From: an uncultured Vampirovibrio sp.
GTDB lineage: Bacteria > Cyanobacteriota > Vampirovibrionia > Gastranaerophilales > Gastranaerophilaceae
Direction: 5' to 3'
DNA: 64,000 nucleotides
NCBI GenBank assembly: GCA_910577635.1
Contig: CAJTNR010000007.1
Location: forward strand, 26,695-90,694
Shown here piece after piece: positions 1-7,593 of the stretch. Made by a program: the position numbers and the translations under genes. The notes under the pieces were generated by a model. The model did not search any database. It was not told the origin of the DNA and saw only the letters and a program-made list of their open reading frames with translations. Each line of letters opens with the position of its first letter. Position 1 is the stretch's first letter.

Positions 1-1523
1 CCTTCACGCAAAAGGTTAACACCGACTAAAATATCGAACTCACCAAGTCTTAAATCACGAAGGATTTCAACACGCTCTAAGGATTTAACCTCACTATGCA
101 GGTATCGAACCCTTAAGCCTTGATTTTGAAGATAGGTTGATAATTCTTCTGCCATTTTTTTAGTTAGAGTTGTAATTAAAACCCTTTCTTTTTTATTAAC
201 AACCTTGTTTATTTCCTCAATTAAATCCTGAACTTGACCGATTGTAGGACGAACATCAATTTGAGGGTCTAAAAGTCCTGTGGGTCTTATTATTTGTTCA
301 ACAATTTGAGCACTTTGTTTTTTTTCAAAATCCGAAGGTGTTGCTGATATAAAAATCTTTTGATTGATTTTTGAATAAAACTCATCAAAAGTCAAAGGTC
401 TATTATCAACAGCACAAGGGAGCCTAAAGCCAAAATCGACTAAAGTATCTTTTCTTGCTCTATCTCCAAAAGACATTCCCTTAAGCTGGGGGATTGTTAC
501 GTGGGATTCGTCTATAACAACCAGAAAATCATCTCCAAAGTAGTCAAGTAAAGTTGCAGGAGGAGTTCCCGGTGCTCTTCTTTCAATTATTCTTGAATAA
601 TTTTCAATTCCTGAACAATAGCCCATTTCTTTAATCATTTCAATGTCATAATTGACACGCTGGGATAGCCTTTGAGCTTCAACAATTTTATTAGCGTTTT
701 TTAGCTCAACCAATCTATCATTAAGTTCTTTTCTAATTAAATCGAGGGTTTCATCCACCTGTTCATCATAGGACAAGTAATGAACTGCAGGATAAATTAC
801 AATTTCAGCTGGTTTTTCAAGAATTTCACCAGTTACACTATCAATTTTTGTTATTGATTCAATTTCATCTCCAAAAAAGGATATTCGATAAATTGTTTTT
901 TCAAAACTCGGCATAATTTCAACAACATCACCCCGGGCTCGAAAAGTCGAGCGTTTGAGCTCAATATCGTTTCTTTCATAGCGAACTCCAACCAAATATG
1001 TTAATAAATCTTTTCTTGTAATTTCCTGCCCTACAACAAGCGTAACTGTTCCTCGAAAGTAGTTTTCAGGCAAACCCAAGCCATAAATGCAGCTGACAGA
1101 TGCAACAACAATAACATCGTTTCTTTCATACAAACTTCTTGTCGTGTTGTGTCTCAGCCTATCGATTTCATCATTAATCGTTGCTGATTTTTCAATAAAA
1201 GTATCGGTTCTTGGAATATATGCTTCCGGCTGATAGTAATCGTAGTAGGAAATGAAGTATTCAACAGCGTTATTAGGAAACAACTCTTTAAATTCATTAT
1301 AAAGCTGTGCAGCCAGAGTCTTATTGTGCGCAATAACAAGAGTCGGTTTTTGAATTCTTTCAATGACATTTGCAATTGTAAAAGTTTTCCCAGACCCTGT
1401 AACACCAAGAAGGGTTTGAGAATCCATTCCTTCTTGCAATCCTTTGGTTAATGCTTGAATTGCTTTTGGCTGATCTCCTTGGGGTTTAAAATCAGATTTT
1501 ATTGCAAATTTATTGTATTTCAT
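1..1523 (-). CDS. uvrB: Excinuclease ABC subunit B, 3' end cut off by the window
   Basis: UvrB is the DNA-loading helicase-like subunit of nucleotide excision repair; it receives damaged DNA from UvrA and recruits UvrC. Reading leftward from the ATG at 1523 the protein begins [19 protein letters not shown] and has the Walker A motif GVTGSGKT near residue 40, the [12 protein letters not shown] beta-hairpin segment that wedges between DNA strands, and at the window edge helicase motif VI ([19 protein letters not shown]). About 507 residues are present; the family is usually near 660, so the C-terminal UvrC-binding part lies outside the window. A TATGAT box (1535-1540) sits 11 bases before the ATG and no Shine-Dalgarno sequence is visible. 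Identification is certain. Confidence 0.97.
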   Translation of the reverse strand, partial: MKYNKFAIKSDFKPQGDQPKAIQALTKGLQEGMDSQTLLGVTGSGKTFTIANVIERIQKPTLVIAHNKTLAAQLYNEFKELFPNNAVEYFISYYDYYQPEAYIPRTDTFIEKSATINDEIDRLRHNTTRSLYERNDVIVVASVSCIYGLGLPENYFRGTVTLVVGQEITRKDLLTYLVGVRYERNDIELKRSTFRARGDVVEIMPSFEKTIYRISFFGDEIESITKIDSVTGEILEKPAEIVIYPAVHYLSYDEQVDETLDLIRKELNDRLVELKNANKIVEAQRLSQRVNYDIEMIKEMGYCSGIENYSRIIERRAPGTPPATLLDYFGDDFLVVIDESHVTIPQLKGMSFGDRARKDTLVDFGFRLPCAVDNRPLTFDEFYSKINQKIFISATPSDFEKKQSAQIVEQIIRPTGLLDPQIDVRPTIGQVQDLIEEINKVVNKKERVLITTLTKKMAEELSTYLQNQGLRVRYLHSEVKSLERVEILRDLRLGEFDILVGVNLLRE

Positions 1524-1573
1524 AGTAAAATTTTATCATAAAGAAAGACAAGTTTTTATAATTATAAGTTTTA

Positions 1574-1579
1574 TATAAT
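1574..1579 (+). promoter_or_regulatory. TATAAT -10 box, probable leaderless start
   Basis: A perfect TATAAT ends four bases before the ATG at 1584. Transcription would be expected to start at or within a few bases of the A of ATG, and there is no Shine-Dalgarno sequence between. A near copy of this segment (TATAAT, five bases, ATGAGAAT) recurs at 2660-2678 before the next gene. Confidence 0.6.
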
Positions 1580-1583
1580 TACT

Positions 1584-2633
1584 ATGAGAATAGCTCCTTT
1601 AAGTTTTGGCTTTAAAAATACAATTCAAAAATTACATACCAATAATTCGCAATTAAGTTTTAAAAATCTGCAATATGATGTTTTTGACAAGAAAAAGAAT
1701 CCGCCTCTTGTTGAAGAGCTGCTTGTTGCTGCAGATAAACAAAAAATTACGGGAAATGATAAAGAAAAAGTTATTGCACTTTTAAAATATGCTCTCGTTG
1801 GCAAAAAAATAGGAAAAGGCTCGGAAGGAAAGGCATATTTAATTCCTGATACTGATTTAGTTATAAAAATTTTTAAAAAAAATCAAGATAATGAAATTAT
1901 AATGCCTAAGTGCGATTTAACCGCAACCGAACAAAGCAGGGATATTTTAGCGCTAGGGAGCAATTATGAAATTACAAGATTTAATAAAGGGATAATTCAA
2001 AAACGAGATTTTGACAAAAAACAAAAAAAAGCTTACGATTTTCTGATTTTTAACTTAGAACAAAGCGCATATGATGATTATTTAAAAACAATCGGAGATA
2101 AACATTCAAGAGGAATTTTTTTTGATACATTGGGATACAATGTTGTAGTTAATGTTGATGATAAGAAATTTAACCCTATTGACTTATCAGATGAACCGTA
2201 CTGCACAAGCTATTATTACGAAACAGACGGGATGACAGGGTGCAAAATTAACCCTGCTGACTGTTTTGCAAAAAGTTTAGGAATAGATGTAAACAATCCT
2301 GACGGAAATAAATTTGTTGCAAAAGTTTTTAAAGCAATTGCAAAAGATTGTAAATATTTTCCATATTTTACATACTGCACAAGACCATTAGAAGGTTTTG
2401 ATAACATAAATAATTATAAAGTTTATCGTAGTTTGTATAATATGTTGATATCTTTACATCAGCAAAAAATAAAACTTTATAATGAGGGTTTAAGCGAAGA
2501 GAAGATACAAAAAACACTTAAGAAAAATATTGATGGTTTTATTAATTTAATTGACAATAGAATATTCCAAACGCAGGATTTGTCTAAAAAATATCTTAAG
2601 CATCTTGAAAATATTATTACTCAAAAATCTTAA
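1584..2633 (+). CDS. Atypical protein-kinase-like protein, first of a tandem pair
   Basis: I do not recognise a named family, but the 349-residue product carries the landmarks of a degenerate protein-kinase fold: a glycine-rich loop IGKGSEGKAYLI (about 76-87), a VAIK-like lysine in LVIKIFK (K95), a catalytic-loop-like D181-x4-N186 in FFDTLGYN, and a metal-binding-like D200 in PIDL. The HRD histidine-arginine and the glycine of DFG are absent. The N-terminus MRIAPLSFGFKN is short, polar and probably unstructured. It shares the string KDCKYFPYFTY and a long C-terminal half with the next gene, so the two are tandem duplicates. No signal peptide or membrane segment is visible. Kinase activity and function are inference. 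Confidence 0.75.
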   Translation: MRIAPLSFGFKNTIQKLHTNNSQLSFKNLQYDVFDKKKNPPLVEELLVAADKQKITGNDKEKVIALLKYALVGKKIGKGSEGKAYLIPDTDLVIKIFKKNQDNEIIMPKCDLTATEQSRDILALGSNYEITRFNKGIIQKRDFDKKQKKAYDFLIFNLEQSAYDDYLKTIGDKHSRGIFFDTLGYNVVVNVDDKKFNPIDLSDEPYCTSYYYETDGMTGCKINPADCFAKSLGIDVNNPDGNKFVAKVFKAIAKDCKYFPYFTYCTRPLEGFDNINNYKVYRSLYNMLISLHQQKIKLYNEGLSEEKIQKTLKKNIDGFINLIDNRIFQTQDLSKKYLKHLENIITQKS

Positions 2634-2659
2634 GCAAATTTTTGCAATCAGTTGTTTTA

Positions 2660-2709
2660 TATAATTTGCTATGAGAATTCATAATCTTTATTACTCAATT
2701 GTTAAGTAA
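2660..2709 (+). promoter_or_regulatory. Duplicated promoter/start segment with a 12-codon upstream ORF
   Basis: TATAAT (2660-2665) is followed after five bases by ATGAGAATT, almost the same as the start of the preceding paralogue, but this ATG (2671) opens only a 12-codon frame (MRIHNLYYSIVK) closed by TAA at 2707-2709. The likely real start of the downstream kinase-like gene is the TTG at 2736, which also encodes MRI and is preceded by AGAGGG. The short frame may be a remnant of the duplication or a leader peptide. Confidence 0.4.
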
Positions 2710-2785
2710 TGCAAGAAATAAAAGAGGGCTGGAATTTGAGAATTAATCCGACATTAAATATTAATTTTAAATCTAATAGTATGAA

Positions 2786-2795
2786 GGGGGGGGGG
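2786..2795 (+). repeat. Ten-G homopolymer at a frame junction, candidate phase-variation tract
   Basis: Ten consecutive G residues in a genome of about 30% G+C. From the TTG at 2736 the frame reads MRINPTLNINFKSNSMKGGG and then hits TAG (2796-2798). The body of the kinase-like gene lies in another frame, open from 2780 onward. Eleven or eight Gs would join the two into a continuous protein, so slippage of one base would switch the product on or off. A sequencing error in the run would look the same. Confidence 0.7.
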
Positions 2796-2806
2796 TAGTT
2801 AGTAGT

Positions 2807-3739
2807 TTGGCAAAAGCTGCTGATAAACTAAACATATCCGGAAATACTGATGAAGATAAGGCAAAAAATCTGCTTTCAAAAAAAGATGAGTTTGAATTGC
2901 TGGGCTATGGGGGAACCTCAAATGTCTATAGGATTCCTTATACAAATTATGCTTACAGAGTATCAAAATCCAATCCGCAGAATATGACGAATTTTAGGAC
3001 AAATTTAGGCAATCAGCAGAAACTTAATAATGTAGTTGCTGTTGATCCACTGCATAATTGCAAAATATTGCGTCTTATTGACGGACTTCAGTCTCAAAGT
3101 GTTTTTGAAAAAGGATGTGAAAATGAATATGTACAAATTGTAAGCAGCCTTTCTCAAGAAGCTTACGATAATTATTTAAAAAAATGTGTTGAAGTTCATC
3201 TGAACGATTTGTTTTTTGATAACTACGGCGATAATATGATTATCGATATTAAGAATCAGAGTTTTGAACCGATTGATATGATTGGTTTTAGAGATTGTAC
3301 AAATTACAGGATATCAACAAATCCTTTAAAATTTAACCCTATTGAATGCATGTTTGTAGGCACCTATAACACATTGTTAATAGATGACTACTTTACTTTC
3401 TTTGCAAAATGTGCAAAATCATTGGCTAAAGATTGTAAATATTTTCCATATTTTACTTATGAGATTGATTCGTTTAATAAGATTGAAAAAAACGAATACA
3501 TGAAAAAAATATCAAGAAATATATATGCAAACTTAATCAAGCTTCACAATAATAAAATGCTTTTAAAAGACAGAGGATTAAACGAAGCTCAAATTGAAGA
3601 TATCTTAAAAGAGGATATCAAAAAAGTTACAACATTAATTGATAAACAAATTGTGCAAGAAGATGATTTATCAATTGATGAAATGTTAAAAATTAAAGAT
3701 TTGATTGAAAAAAAGCCTGTTAAAACTAAAAATGCTTAA
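2807..3739 (+). CDS. Atypical protein-kinase-like protein, second of the pair, frame-interrupted by poly-G
   Basis: This reading frame begins at a TTG and gives 310 residues homologous to the preceding gene. It has a glycine-rich loop LGYGGTSNVYRI (about 32-43), a catalytic-loop-like D138-x4-N143 in FFDNYGDN, and D157 in PIDM; the VAIK lysine position is blurred (YRVSK). The shared string KDCKYFPYFTY and a closing helix-rich region confirm paralogy. The first gene has about 45 residues before the matching segment, and here the equivalent N-terminus (MRINPTLNINFKS from TTG 2736) lies upstream of the ten-G run in another frame. As sequenced, the complete protein would be made only by slippage or from an internal start at 2807, which has no convincing ribosome-binding site. 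Function unknown. Confidence 0.7.
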   Translation: MAKAADKLNISGNTDEDKAKNLLSKKDEFELLGYGGTSNVYRIPYTNYAYRVSKSNPQNMTNFRTNLGNQQKLNNVVAVDPLHNCKILRLIDGLQSQSVFEKGCENEYVQIVSSLSQEAYDNYLKKCVEVHLNDLFFDNYGDNMIIDIKNQSFEPIDMIGFRDCTNYRISTNPLKFNPIECMFVGTYNTLLIDDYFTFFAKCAKSLAKDCKYFPYFTYEIDSFNKIEKNEYMKKISRNIYANLIKLHNNKMLLKDRGLNEAQIEDILKEDIKKVTTLIDKQIVQEDDLSIDEMLKIKDLIEKKPVKTKNA

Positions 3740-4548
3740 CCGAGTTCTATTGCTTTATTTGTTGTATCAAGAATGGTTTTATCAAGTATTTGTTCAATTT
3801 GAGACTCTTCTAAAACCTTGTTTCCGACTTCAGTACAGCCCCCCGGAGTTGTAACATTTTTAATCAGCTGATTAATATTAAAATCGTTCTCAAGAATCAT
3901 CTTTGCGCTGCCTAAAGCGGTTTGTACAGACAAAAGAATTGCTTCATTGTAATCCAATCCCAATTTTTGAGCACTTTTTGCCATTAAGTCTATAATTCTA
4001 AAGTAATAAGCAGGACCGGAACCGGATAATGCGGTTATAATATCAATTTTGTTTTCTGTTGTAATAATAACTTTTCCGCAGTTTGCCATAAAACTATAAG
4101 CAAAATCAATTTGTTCCTTTGAAACTTGAGGACTAGCACAAACTGCGCTCATTCCTTCATTTACAAGAGCAGGAGTATTGGGCATGATTCTAATAATTTT
4201 TGCGCTATTCAATATTGAAAGATACTTTTCAATTTTTACTCCGGCTAAAATCGACATTATAAGCTGATTTTTATAGTTTTGTTTGATTTCACCTAAAACA
4301 TCATTTACAACAAAAGGTTTTACAGCCAGTAATAGTGTATCAACTTCATTTAACAACTGAGAAATAGTATTAACTTTAATAAAACCATACTCTTTAGATA
4401 AAGCGCTTGATGCTTCAGGGTTTTTATCATAAACAAAAATATTTTCGTTATTCAAAAAATTGTTCTTGATAATTCCTCCCAGTATAGCAGCAGCCATTTT
4501 ACCACAGCCGATAACACCCAGTTTTGTTTTATTAAAATTTGTATTCAT
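3736..4548 (-). CDS. proC: Pyrroline-5-carboxylate reductase
   Basis: ProC performs the last step of proline synthesis, NAD(P)H-dependent reduction of 1-pyrroline-5-carboxylate, in the cytoplasm. The 270-residue length is typical. The N-terminus carries the Rossmann motif GVIGCGKMA (about 11-19); the C-terminal dimerisation domain has ALSGSGPAYYF and the signature TTPGGCT. It is encoded leftward, its stop overlapping the end of the kinase-like gene on the other strand by four bases, and is followed across a short gap by rpmH running the other way. No other proline gene is nearby, so it is probably transcribed alone. Confidence 0.96.
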   Translation of the reverse strand: MNTNFNKTKLGVIGCGKMAAAILGGIIKNNFLNNENIFVYDKNPEASSALSKEYGFIKVNTISQLLNEVDTLLLAVKPFVVNDVLGEIKQNYKNQLIMSILAGVKIEKYLSILNSAKIIRIMPNTPALVNEGMSAVCASPQVSKEQIDFAYSFMANCGKVIITTENKIDIITALSGSGPAYYFRIIDLMAKSAQKLGLDYNEAILLSVQTALGSAKMILENDFNINQLIKNVTTPGGCTEVGNKVLEESQIEQILDKTILDTTNKAIELG

Positions 4549-4647
4549 AATCTTGACACCTTATTTTGTCTAATATAGTATAGTTAATACCGACATAAGG
4601 ATAATGTCAAGCCTTAAAACCTAAAAATTATACAAGGAGAAAATAAA

Positions 4648-4800
4648 ATGCGCCGCACATTAGAAGGTACTAAAAGAAAAAGACAAAACGTAAGCGGATT
4701 CAGAGCAAGAATGGCAACTAAAAACGGAAGACGCGTTATTAATGCAAGACGTGCTAAAGGTCGTCATAAAGTAGCAATTACAGCTAAAAACCGTGCTTAA
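4648..4800 (+). CDS. rpmH: 50S ribosomal protein L34
   Basis: A 50-residue, very basic protein beginning [20 protein letters not shown] and containing the L34 core [20 protein letters not shown]. It is an integral protein of the large ribosomal subunit. A good ribosome-binding site (AAGGAG, 4634-4639) lies eight bases before the ATG. The last codons overlap the GTG start of rnpA by eight bases, the classic rpmH-rnpA arrangement, which implies translational coupling. Confidence 0.96.
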   Translation: MRRTLEGTKRKRQNVSGFRARMATKNGRRVINARRAKGRHKVAITAKNRA

Positions 4801-5161
4801 AAAAGAAAATAGACTAAAATCAAAAAGTGCTTTTAGTGCAACATATCACAACAATATCTCGCTTAGCACTGATTCATTAGTTTTATATTTAGGAAAAATT
4901 AAAAACGACAAAAACTGCCCAACAAGGGTAGGTTTTGTTGTTTCAAAGAAAGTTCATAAACGAGCTGTTAAAAGAAACAGAATCAAAAGAATTCTAAGAG
5001 AGAATATCCGTTTGCTTTTTAAGGATAATTCCTTTAGTTTTCTCAATAACTATCAAAGTTTAATTTTCATTGCTAAGCAGGGATTGCTGGACAAAAATTA
5101 TACTGATATAGAAAAAAATATCTTAACAATAATAAACAAACTAGCAATAAAAAATCTTTAG
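4793..5161 (+). CDS. rnpA: Ribonuclease P protein component
   Basis: RnpA is the protein cofactor of RNase P, which trims the 5' leader of tRNA precursors. The 122-residue product has the RNR signature region [11 protein letters not shown] (56-66) preceded by [10 protein letters not shown]. The start is a GTG inside the last codons of rpmH, giving an eight-base overlap; the next downstream methionine would lose the N-terminal helix. In many bacteria yidD and yidC follow, but here a kinase gene follows 18 bases later. Confidence 0.95.
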   Translation: MLKKENRLKSKSAFSATYHNNISLSTDSLVLYLGKIKNDKNCPTRVGFVVSKKVHKRAVKRNRIKRILRENIRLLFKDNSFSFLNNYQSLIFIAKQGLLDKNYTDIEKNILTIINKLAIKNL

Positions 5162-5179
5162 AAATATTATATTAAACAT

Positions 5180-6046
5180 ATGAATACATTAGTCAAAAAT
5201 CTTCTTATAGAACAAACAAAAGAAAAAATACAAAAACCGGACTGTGCAACTAGAGCAGGCAGGTCTTTATTGGCTTTTTATCTTCAGACAAAGTTCAAAC
5301 AGATTATTAACCATGACAAAAAATCTGATAAACAGCTTATTATTGACTATAAAAAAGATTTTTTAGACAATTTTACAAATAGACTGATAAATAAACCTAA
5401 AGACAAAATTCTAATTGCTTTAACAGGTGAATCAGCGAGTGGTAAATCAACAATTTGCACCCAGATTACAGAATGCATTAAAACACTTAATCTCCCAATT
5501 ACAATACTTGCTGCTGATAACTATTTTAAGGATATTTCCCGCCTTATAAAAGAATATGGCTCTTTTGATCTATTGCGAGATGCTGGTTATGATGTTGATT
5601 CTCCTTCTAATTTTGACTTAGATTTGTTGAAGCGCGACATTCTTAAACTGCAAAAGGGTTTTGATATAAAATCACCTGAGTATCTTGTGAATGGTGAAGG
5701 AAAGTCAGTTCCTGAATCAATTGAATACCAATCAAATAAAATTATTATTGTTGAAGGTATGTGCTCAATTTATGATAAAGTTGAGAATATTTTCGATATT
5801 AAGGTGTATATTGATTTGGATGAAAAAGAAAGAAAAAGACGATTTATTGATAGAGCTAAAAGCAGAAATCAAGATAAAAATAATGCTCTTAAACATTGGG
5901 AATATATCCAAGAAGCCGGCAGGAAGTATGTTGCAGTTAACAAAAACAAATGCGACATTATAATTAATGGTGAATGCAACTTAAAATATTTCTCCCATAT
6001 GATTGAATATATTAATTTAATTACAAATAATTTTTGCGAAGATTAG
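5180..6046 (+). CDS. Uridine kinase / phosphoribulokinase-family P-loop kinase
   Basis: A 288-residue cytoplasmic kinase. After about 75 residues of family-atypical N-terminus comes a Walker A motif GESASGKST (83-91), then AADNYFKD, which in uridine kinases positions the nucleoside, the segment YDVDSPSNFDLDLL, IIIVEGMC (Walker B-like), and an arginine-rich lid (ERKRRFIDRAKSRN). These order and spacing features match the Udk/PRK superfamily. Uridine salvage is the likeliest role, but the extended N-terminus and divergent middle make the substrate uncertain. TATATT lies six bases before the ATG, with no Shine-Dalgarno, so the gene may have its own leaderless promoter in addition to read-through from rnpA. 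Confidence 0.8.
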   Translation: MNTLVKNLLIEQTKEKIQKPDCATRAGRSLLAFYLQTKFKQIINHDKKSDKQLIIDYKKDFLDNFTNRLINKPKDKILIALTGESASGKSTICTQITECIKTLNLPITILAADNYFKDISRLIKEYGSFDLLRDAGYDVDSPSNFDLDLLKRDILKLQKGFDIKSPEYLVNGEGKSVPESIEYQSNKIIIVEGMCSIYDKVENIFDIKVYIDLDEKERKRRFIDRAKSRNQDKNNALKHWEYIQEAGRKYVAVNKNKCDIIINGECNLKYFSHMIEYINLITNNFCED

Positions 6047-6047
6047 T

Positions 6048-6079
6048 TTTTGAATAATCTTTACAATTTTTATTCAAAA
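6048..6079 (+). terminator. Weak inverted repeat after the uridine-kinase-like gene
   Basis: TTTTGAATAA and TTATTCAAAA can pair over a 12-base loop directly after the stop codon. The stem is AT-only and the following T-run is poor, so termination is plausible but not strong. Confidence 0.35.
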
Positions 6080-6137
6080 TTTAAAACTCTCCAGTAACCT
6101 ATGCCGTTTTCTCTTATGGGAAGCGACTTTTAGCTTG

Positions 6138-6150
6138 TTAACTTTTGTAA
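6138..6150 (+). promoter_or_regulatory. Shared upstream box TTAACTTTTGTAA (copy 1)
   Basis: This 13-base box lies 45 bases upstream of the TATATATGTAAGTAA element of the coiled-coil gene at 6258. The same box occurs at 7581-7593 and, with T for C at position 5, at 10238-10250 ahead of the other family members, and inverted relative to its gene at 39349-39361 before the HEAT-repeat gene. It is possibly an activator site or upstream promoter element; no regulator is identified. Confidence 0.4.
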
Positions 6151-6194
6151 CAAATAGCAAATATGTTGAAATTTCATATCATTTATATACTTTA

Positions 6195-6209
6195 TATATA
6201 TGTAAGTAA
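6195..6209 (+). promoter_or_regulatory. Shared promoter-like element TATATATGTAAGTAA (copy 1)
   Basis: The element is nearly identical to TATATATGTAGGTAA at 7652-7666 and 10309-10323, and to the TATAATATATGTAGGTAA block before the HEAT-repeat gene. It lies 48 bases before the ATG at 6258. The TATATA part may be a -10 hexamer and the GTARGTAA part the first transcribed bases. Confidence 0.5.
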
Positions 6210-6257
6210 TATAATGGTCGAAACTTACGCTGGTAACACTACAAAACGAGGTAAACT

Positions 6258-6725
6258 ATGGGCTGGGTTACACTCACTCTAAGAAAACAAACCCTAAAAG
6301 CTTGTATTAGCGATTCTCAATTCAGAGATATCCAATTATCTCGTGAAACTCGCAGCATTGAAAGACATCTTGCCTATGATAAATCTTGCTATAATTCAGA
6401 AAAGCAAAGAGAACTTGCAGATGCAAAATCAGCGTATATGGATATCAGAAACAAAAGACCAAGTATTGATTCAGAAGAATATCAACAATGGAAAGTTGAG
6501 TACGCAGAAGCTCAAGAAGACTATCAAGCTAAAAAACAAGATATTCAAGATTACTATGATGACTTAATGGAAGAAATAGAACTTGAAGCAAAAGAAGAAC
6601 AAGACAGAATAGAAGACGAAAAGACAACTCTTGAAGCAGAACTTCAAGCAATGCAATCAGAACTTGAAGCAGTAAGTGAACAAATTAAAACAGACATTGA
6701 CAGCTCAAAAATTACTCTAAGCTAG
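6258..6725 (+). CDS. Small coiled-coil protein, family with conserved WVxLxLRKQ start (paralogue 1)
   Basis: The 155-residue product has no family I can name. It starts MGWVTLTLRKQTLKACISD, followed by a segment (SRETRSIERHLAYDK) alike in the two other members at 7725 and 10382. The rest is a glutamate- and glutamine-rich, heptad-like helix ending in KITLS, against TIKLS in the paralogues. No signal peptide or membrane span. It is shorter than the paralogues and lacks their central 30 residues. Upstream it shares two sequence elements with them. Its stop overlaps the stop of the convergent P-loop kinase gene by nine bases. A structural or secreted fibrous role is possible but is speculation. 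Confidence 0.85.
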   Translation: MGWVTLTLRKQTLKACISDSQFRDIQLSRETRSIERHLAYDKSCYNSEKQRELADAKSAYMDIRNKRPSIDSEEYQQWKVEYAEAQEDYQAKKQDIQDYYDDLMEEIELEAKEEQDRIEDEKTTLEAELQAMQSELEAVSEQIKTDIDSSKITLS

Positions 6726-7226
6726 GAATTTTCTAACAACTGAATCCGCACTTAAGACTAAATCGTCATAACCAGAGTTATTCTCAACTATCACATCCCA
6801 ATTTTTGTAGTTATCAAGAGCAGTTTCTGTCAAGTCGTCAGCATTAGCTAAAATACCCCTTGAAGAGCGGACACTAACATCGGATTCAACACGAACTAAA
6901 AAAGCGCCTCGTTTTTTAAAAAAGTCAATTTCATGCTCCACTCTTATATCAGGAACAATAATTTTATTCATATTGGATAGTTTTTCAAGCCAAAAATCAG
7001 GATTCTGCTCCCTTCCTGAATTACCAAGAGCAATTAAGCCGGCTCTATATAAGTGCTTGTTGTTCTCAATTTCATCTATGGTTAAATTGTGTTTTTTGCC
7101 ATATTCAATTTTAATTGCATCCCCAATGCCAACTCTTGTAAACCCTTGCAGTTTTTGCAAGAGTATTTTAGCTAAGGTATCTTTCCCGCTGTATTGCTTT
7201 CCTGAAATTATAATAATTTGACTCAT
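6717..7226 (-). CDS. P-loop kinase resembling phosphomevalonate / dNMP kinases
   Basis: This 169-residue protein starts with a Walker A motif SGKQYSGKDT (8-17) and has the adenylate-kinase-like layout. Its middle and end (YGKKHNLTIDEIE, EQNPDFWLEKL, VPDIRVEHEIDFFKKRG, TETALDNYKNWDVIVEN) follow the pattern of animal-type phosphomevalonate kinases and of phage-type deoxynucleoside-monophosphate kinases: a D-x-R motif before the lid and a LDN...W-D-VIEN tail. The substrate cannot be settled from sequence. It stands alone, convergent with the coiled-coil gene at its 3' end. Confidence 0.75.
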   Translation of the reverse strand: MSQIIIISGKQYSGKDTLAKILLQKLQGFTRVGIGDAIKIEYGKKHNLTIDEIENNKHLYRAGLIALGNSGREQNPDFWLEKLSNMNKIIVPDIRVEHEIDFFKKRGAFLVRVESDVSVRSSRGILANADDLTETALDNYKNWDVIVENNSGYDDLVLSADSVVRKFLA

Positions 7227-7345
7227 AATAGGATTATAAGATAAAATAATATTAACAATTGTAAAGAATAAAATTTATTGATGACAATATTATCTTCCAA
7301 AAAAACTTTATTAATTTGAGGTTATATATTAAAAAAGGGGTTATT

Positions 7346-7528
7346 ATGGGGGAAAACAGTTCAATAGTTAAAAAAGAAAAATTCATTTTTAACTATAAAT
7401 TTAAAGAATTAAAAATTATTAACAATTGGAAGCGTTTTTTAAATCTGGCTGAATTTACAAAAAACTCGGAAGATTCAAGAGAATATAAGCGTTTCTTTGA
7501 TGATGAAAAAAGTATTTGCTGTTATTAA
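7346..7528 (+). CDS. Hypothetical 60-residue protein
   Basis: A small basic protein beginning MGENSSIVKKEKF and ending KSICCY. The ATG at 7346 is preceded by AAAAAAGGGG at 7-16 bases, a plausible ribosome-binding site; an in-frame TTG at 7316 is less likely. A strong Rho-independent terminator eight bases after the stop supports a real transcript. No domain recognised and no membrane segment. Confidence is moderate because of its size. Confidence 0.55.
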   Translation: MGENSSIVKKEKFIFNYKFKELKIINNWKRFLNLAEFTKNSEDSREYKRFFDDEKSICCY

Positions 7529-7534
7529 TTTTTT

Positions 7535-7566
7535 AAAAATCCGTATTTTTATATACGGATTTTTTG
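7535..7566 (+). terminator. Rho-independent terminator
   Basis: The stem AAAATCCGTAT pairs with ATACGGATTTT over a six-base T/A loop and is followed by a run of Ts. It sits directly after the 60-residue gene and before the promoter region of the repeated coiled-coil gene. Confidence 0.85.
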
Positions 7567-7580
7567 TGATTTAATTTTTG

Positions 7581-7593
7581 TTAACTTTTGTAA
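7581..7593 (+). promoter_or_regulatory. Shared upstream box TTAACTTTTGTAA (copy A)
   Basis: Same box as at 6138. It spans the left edge of the perfect repeat: position 7585 is the last base that differs from the other copy (C here, T at 10242). Confidence 0.4.

Noticed and set aside
1154..1408. Minus-strand open frame of 84 codons
   Set aside because: It is an out-of-frame reading inside uvrB.
6138..6151. TTGTTAACTTTTGTAACAA region as a terminator hairpin
   Set aside because: TTGTTA and TAACAA can pair here, but the other copies of the box lack the right arm, and no T-run follows, so a shared protein-binding or promoter element is likelier.
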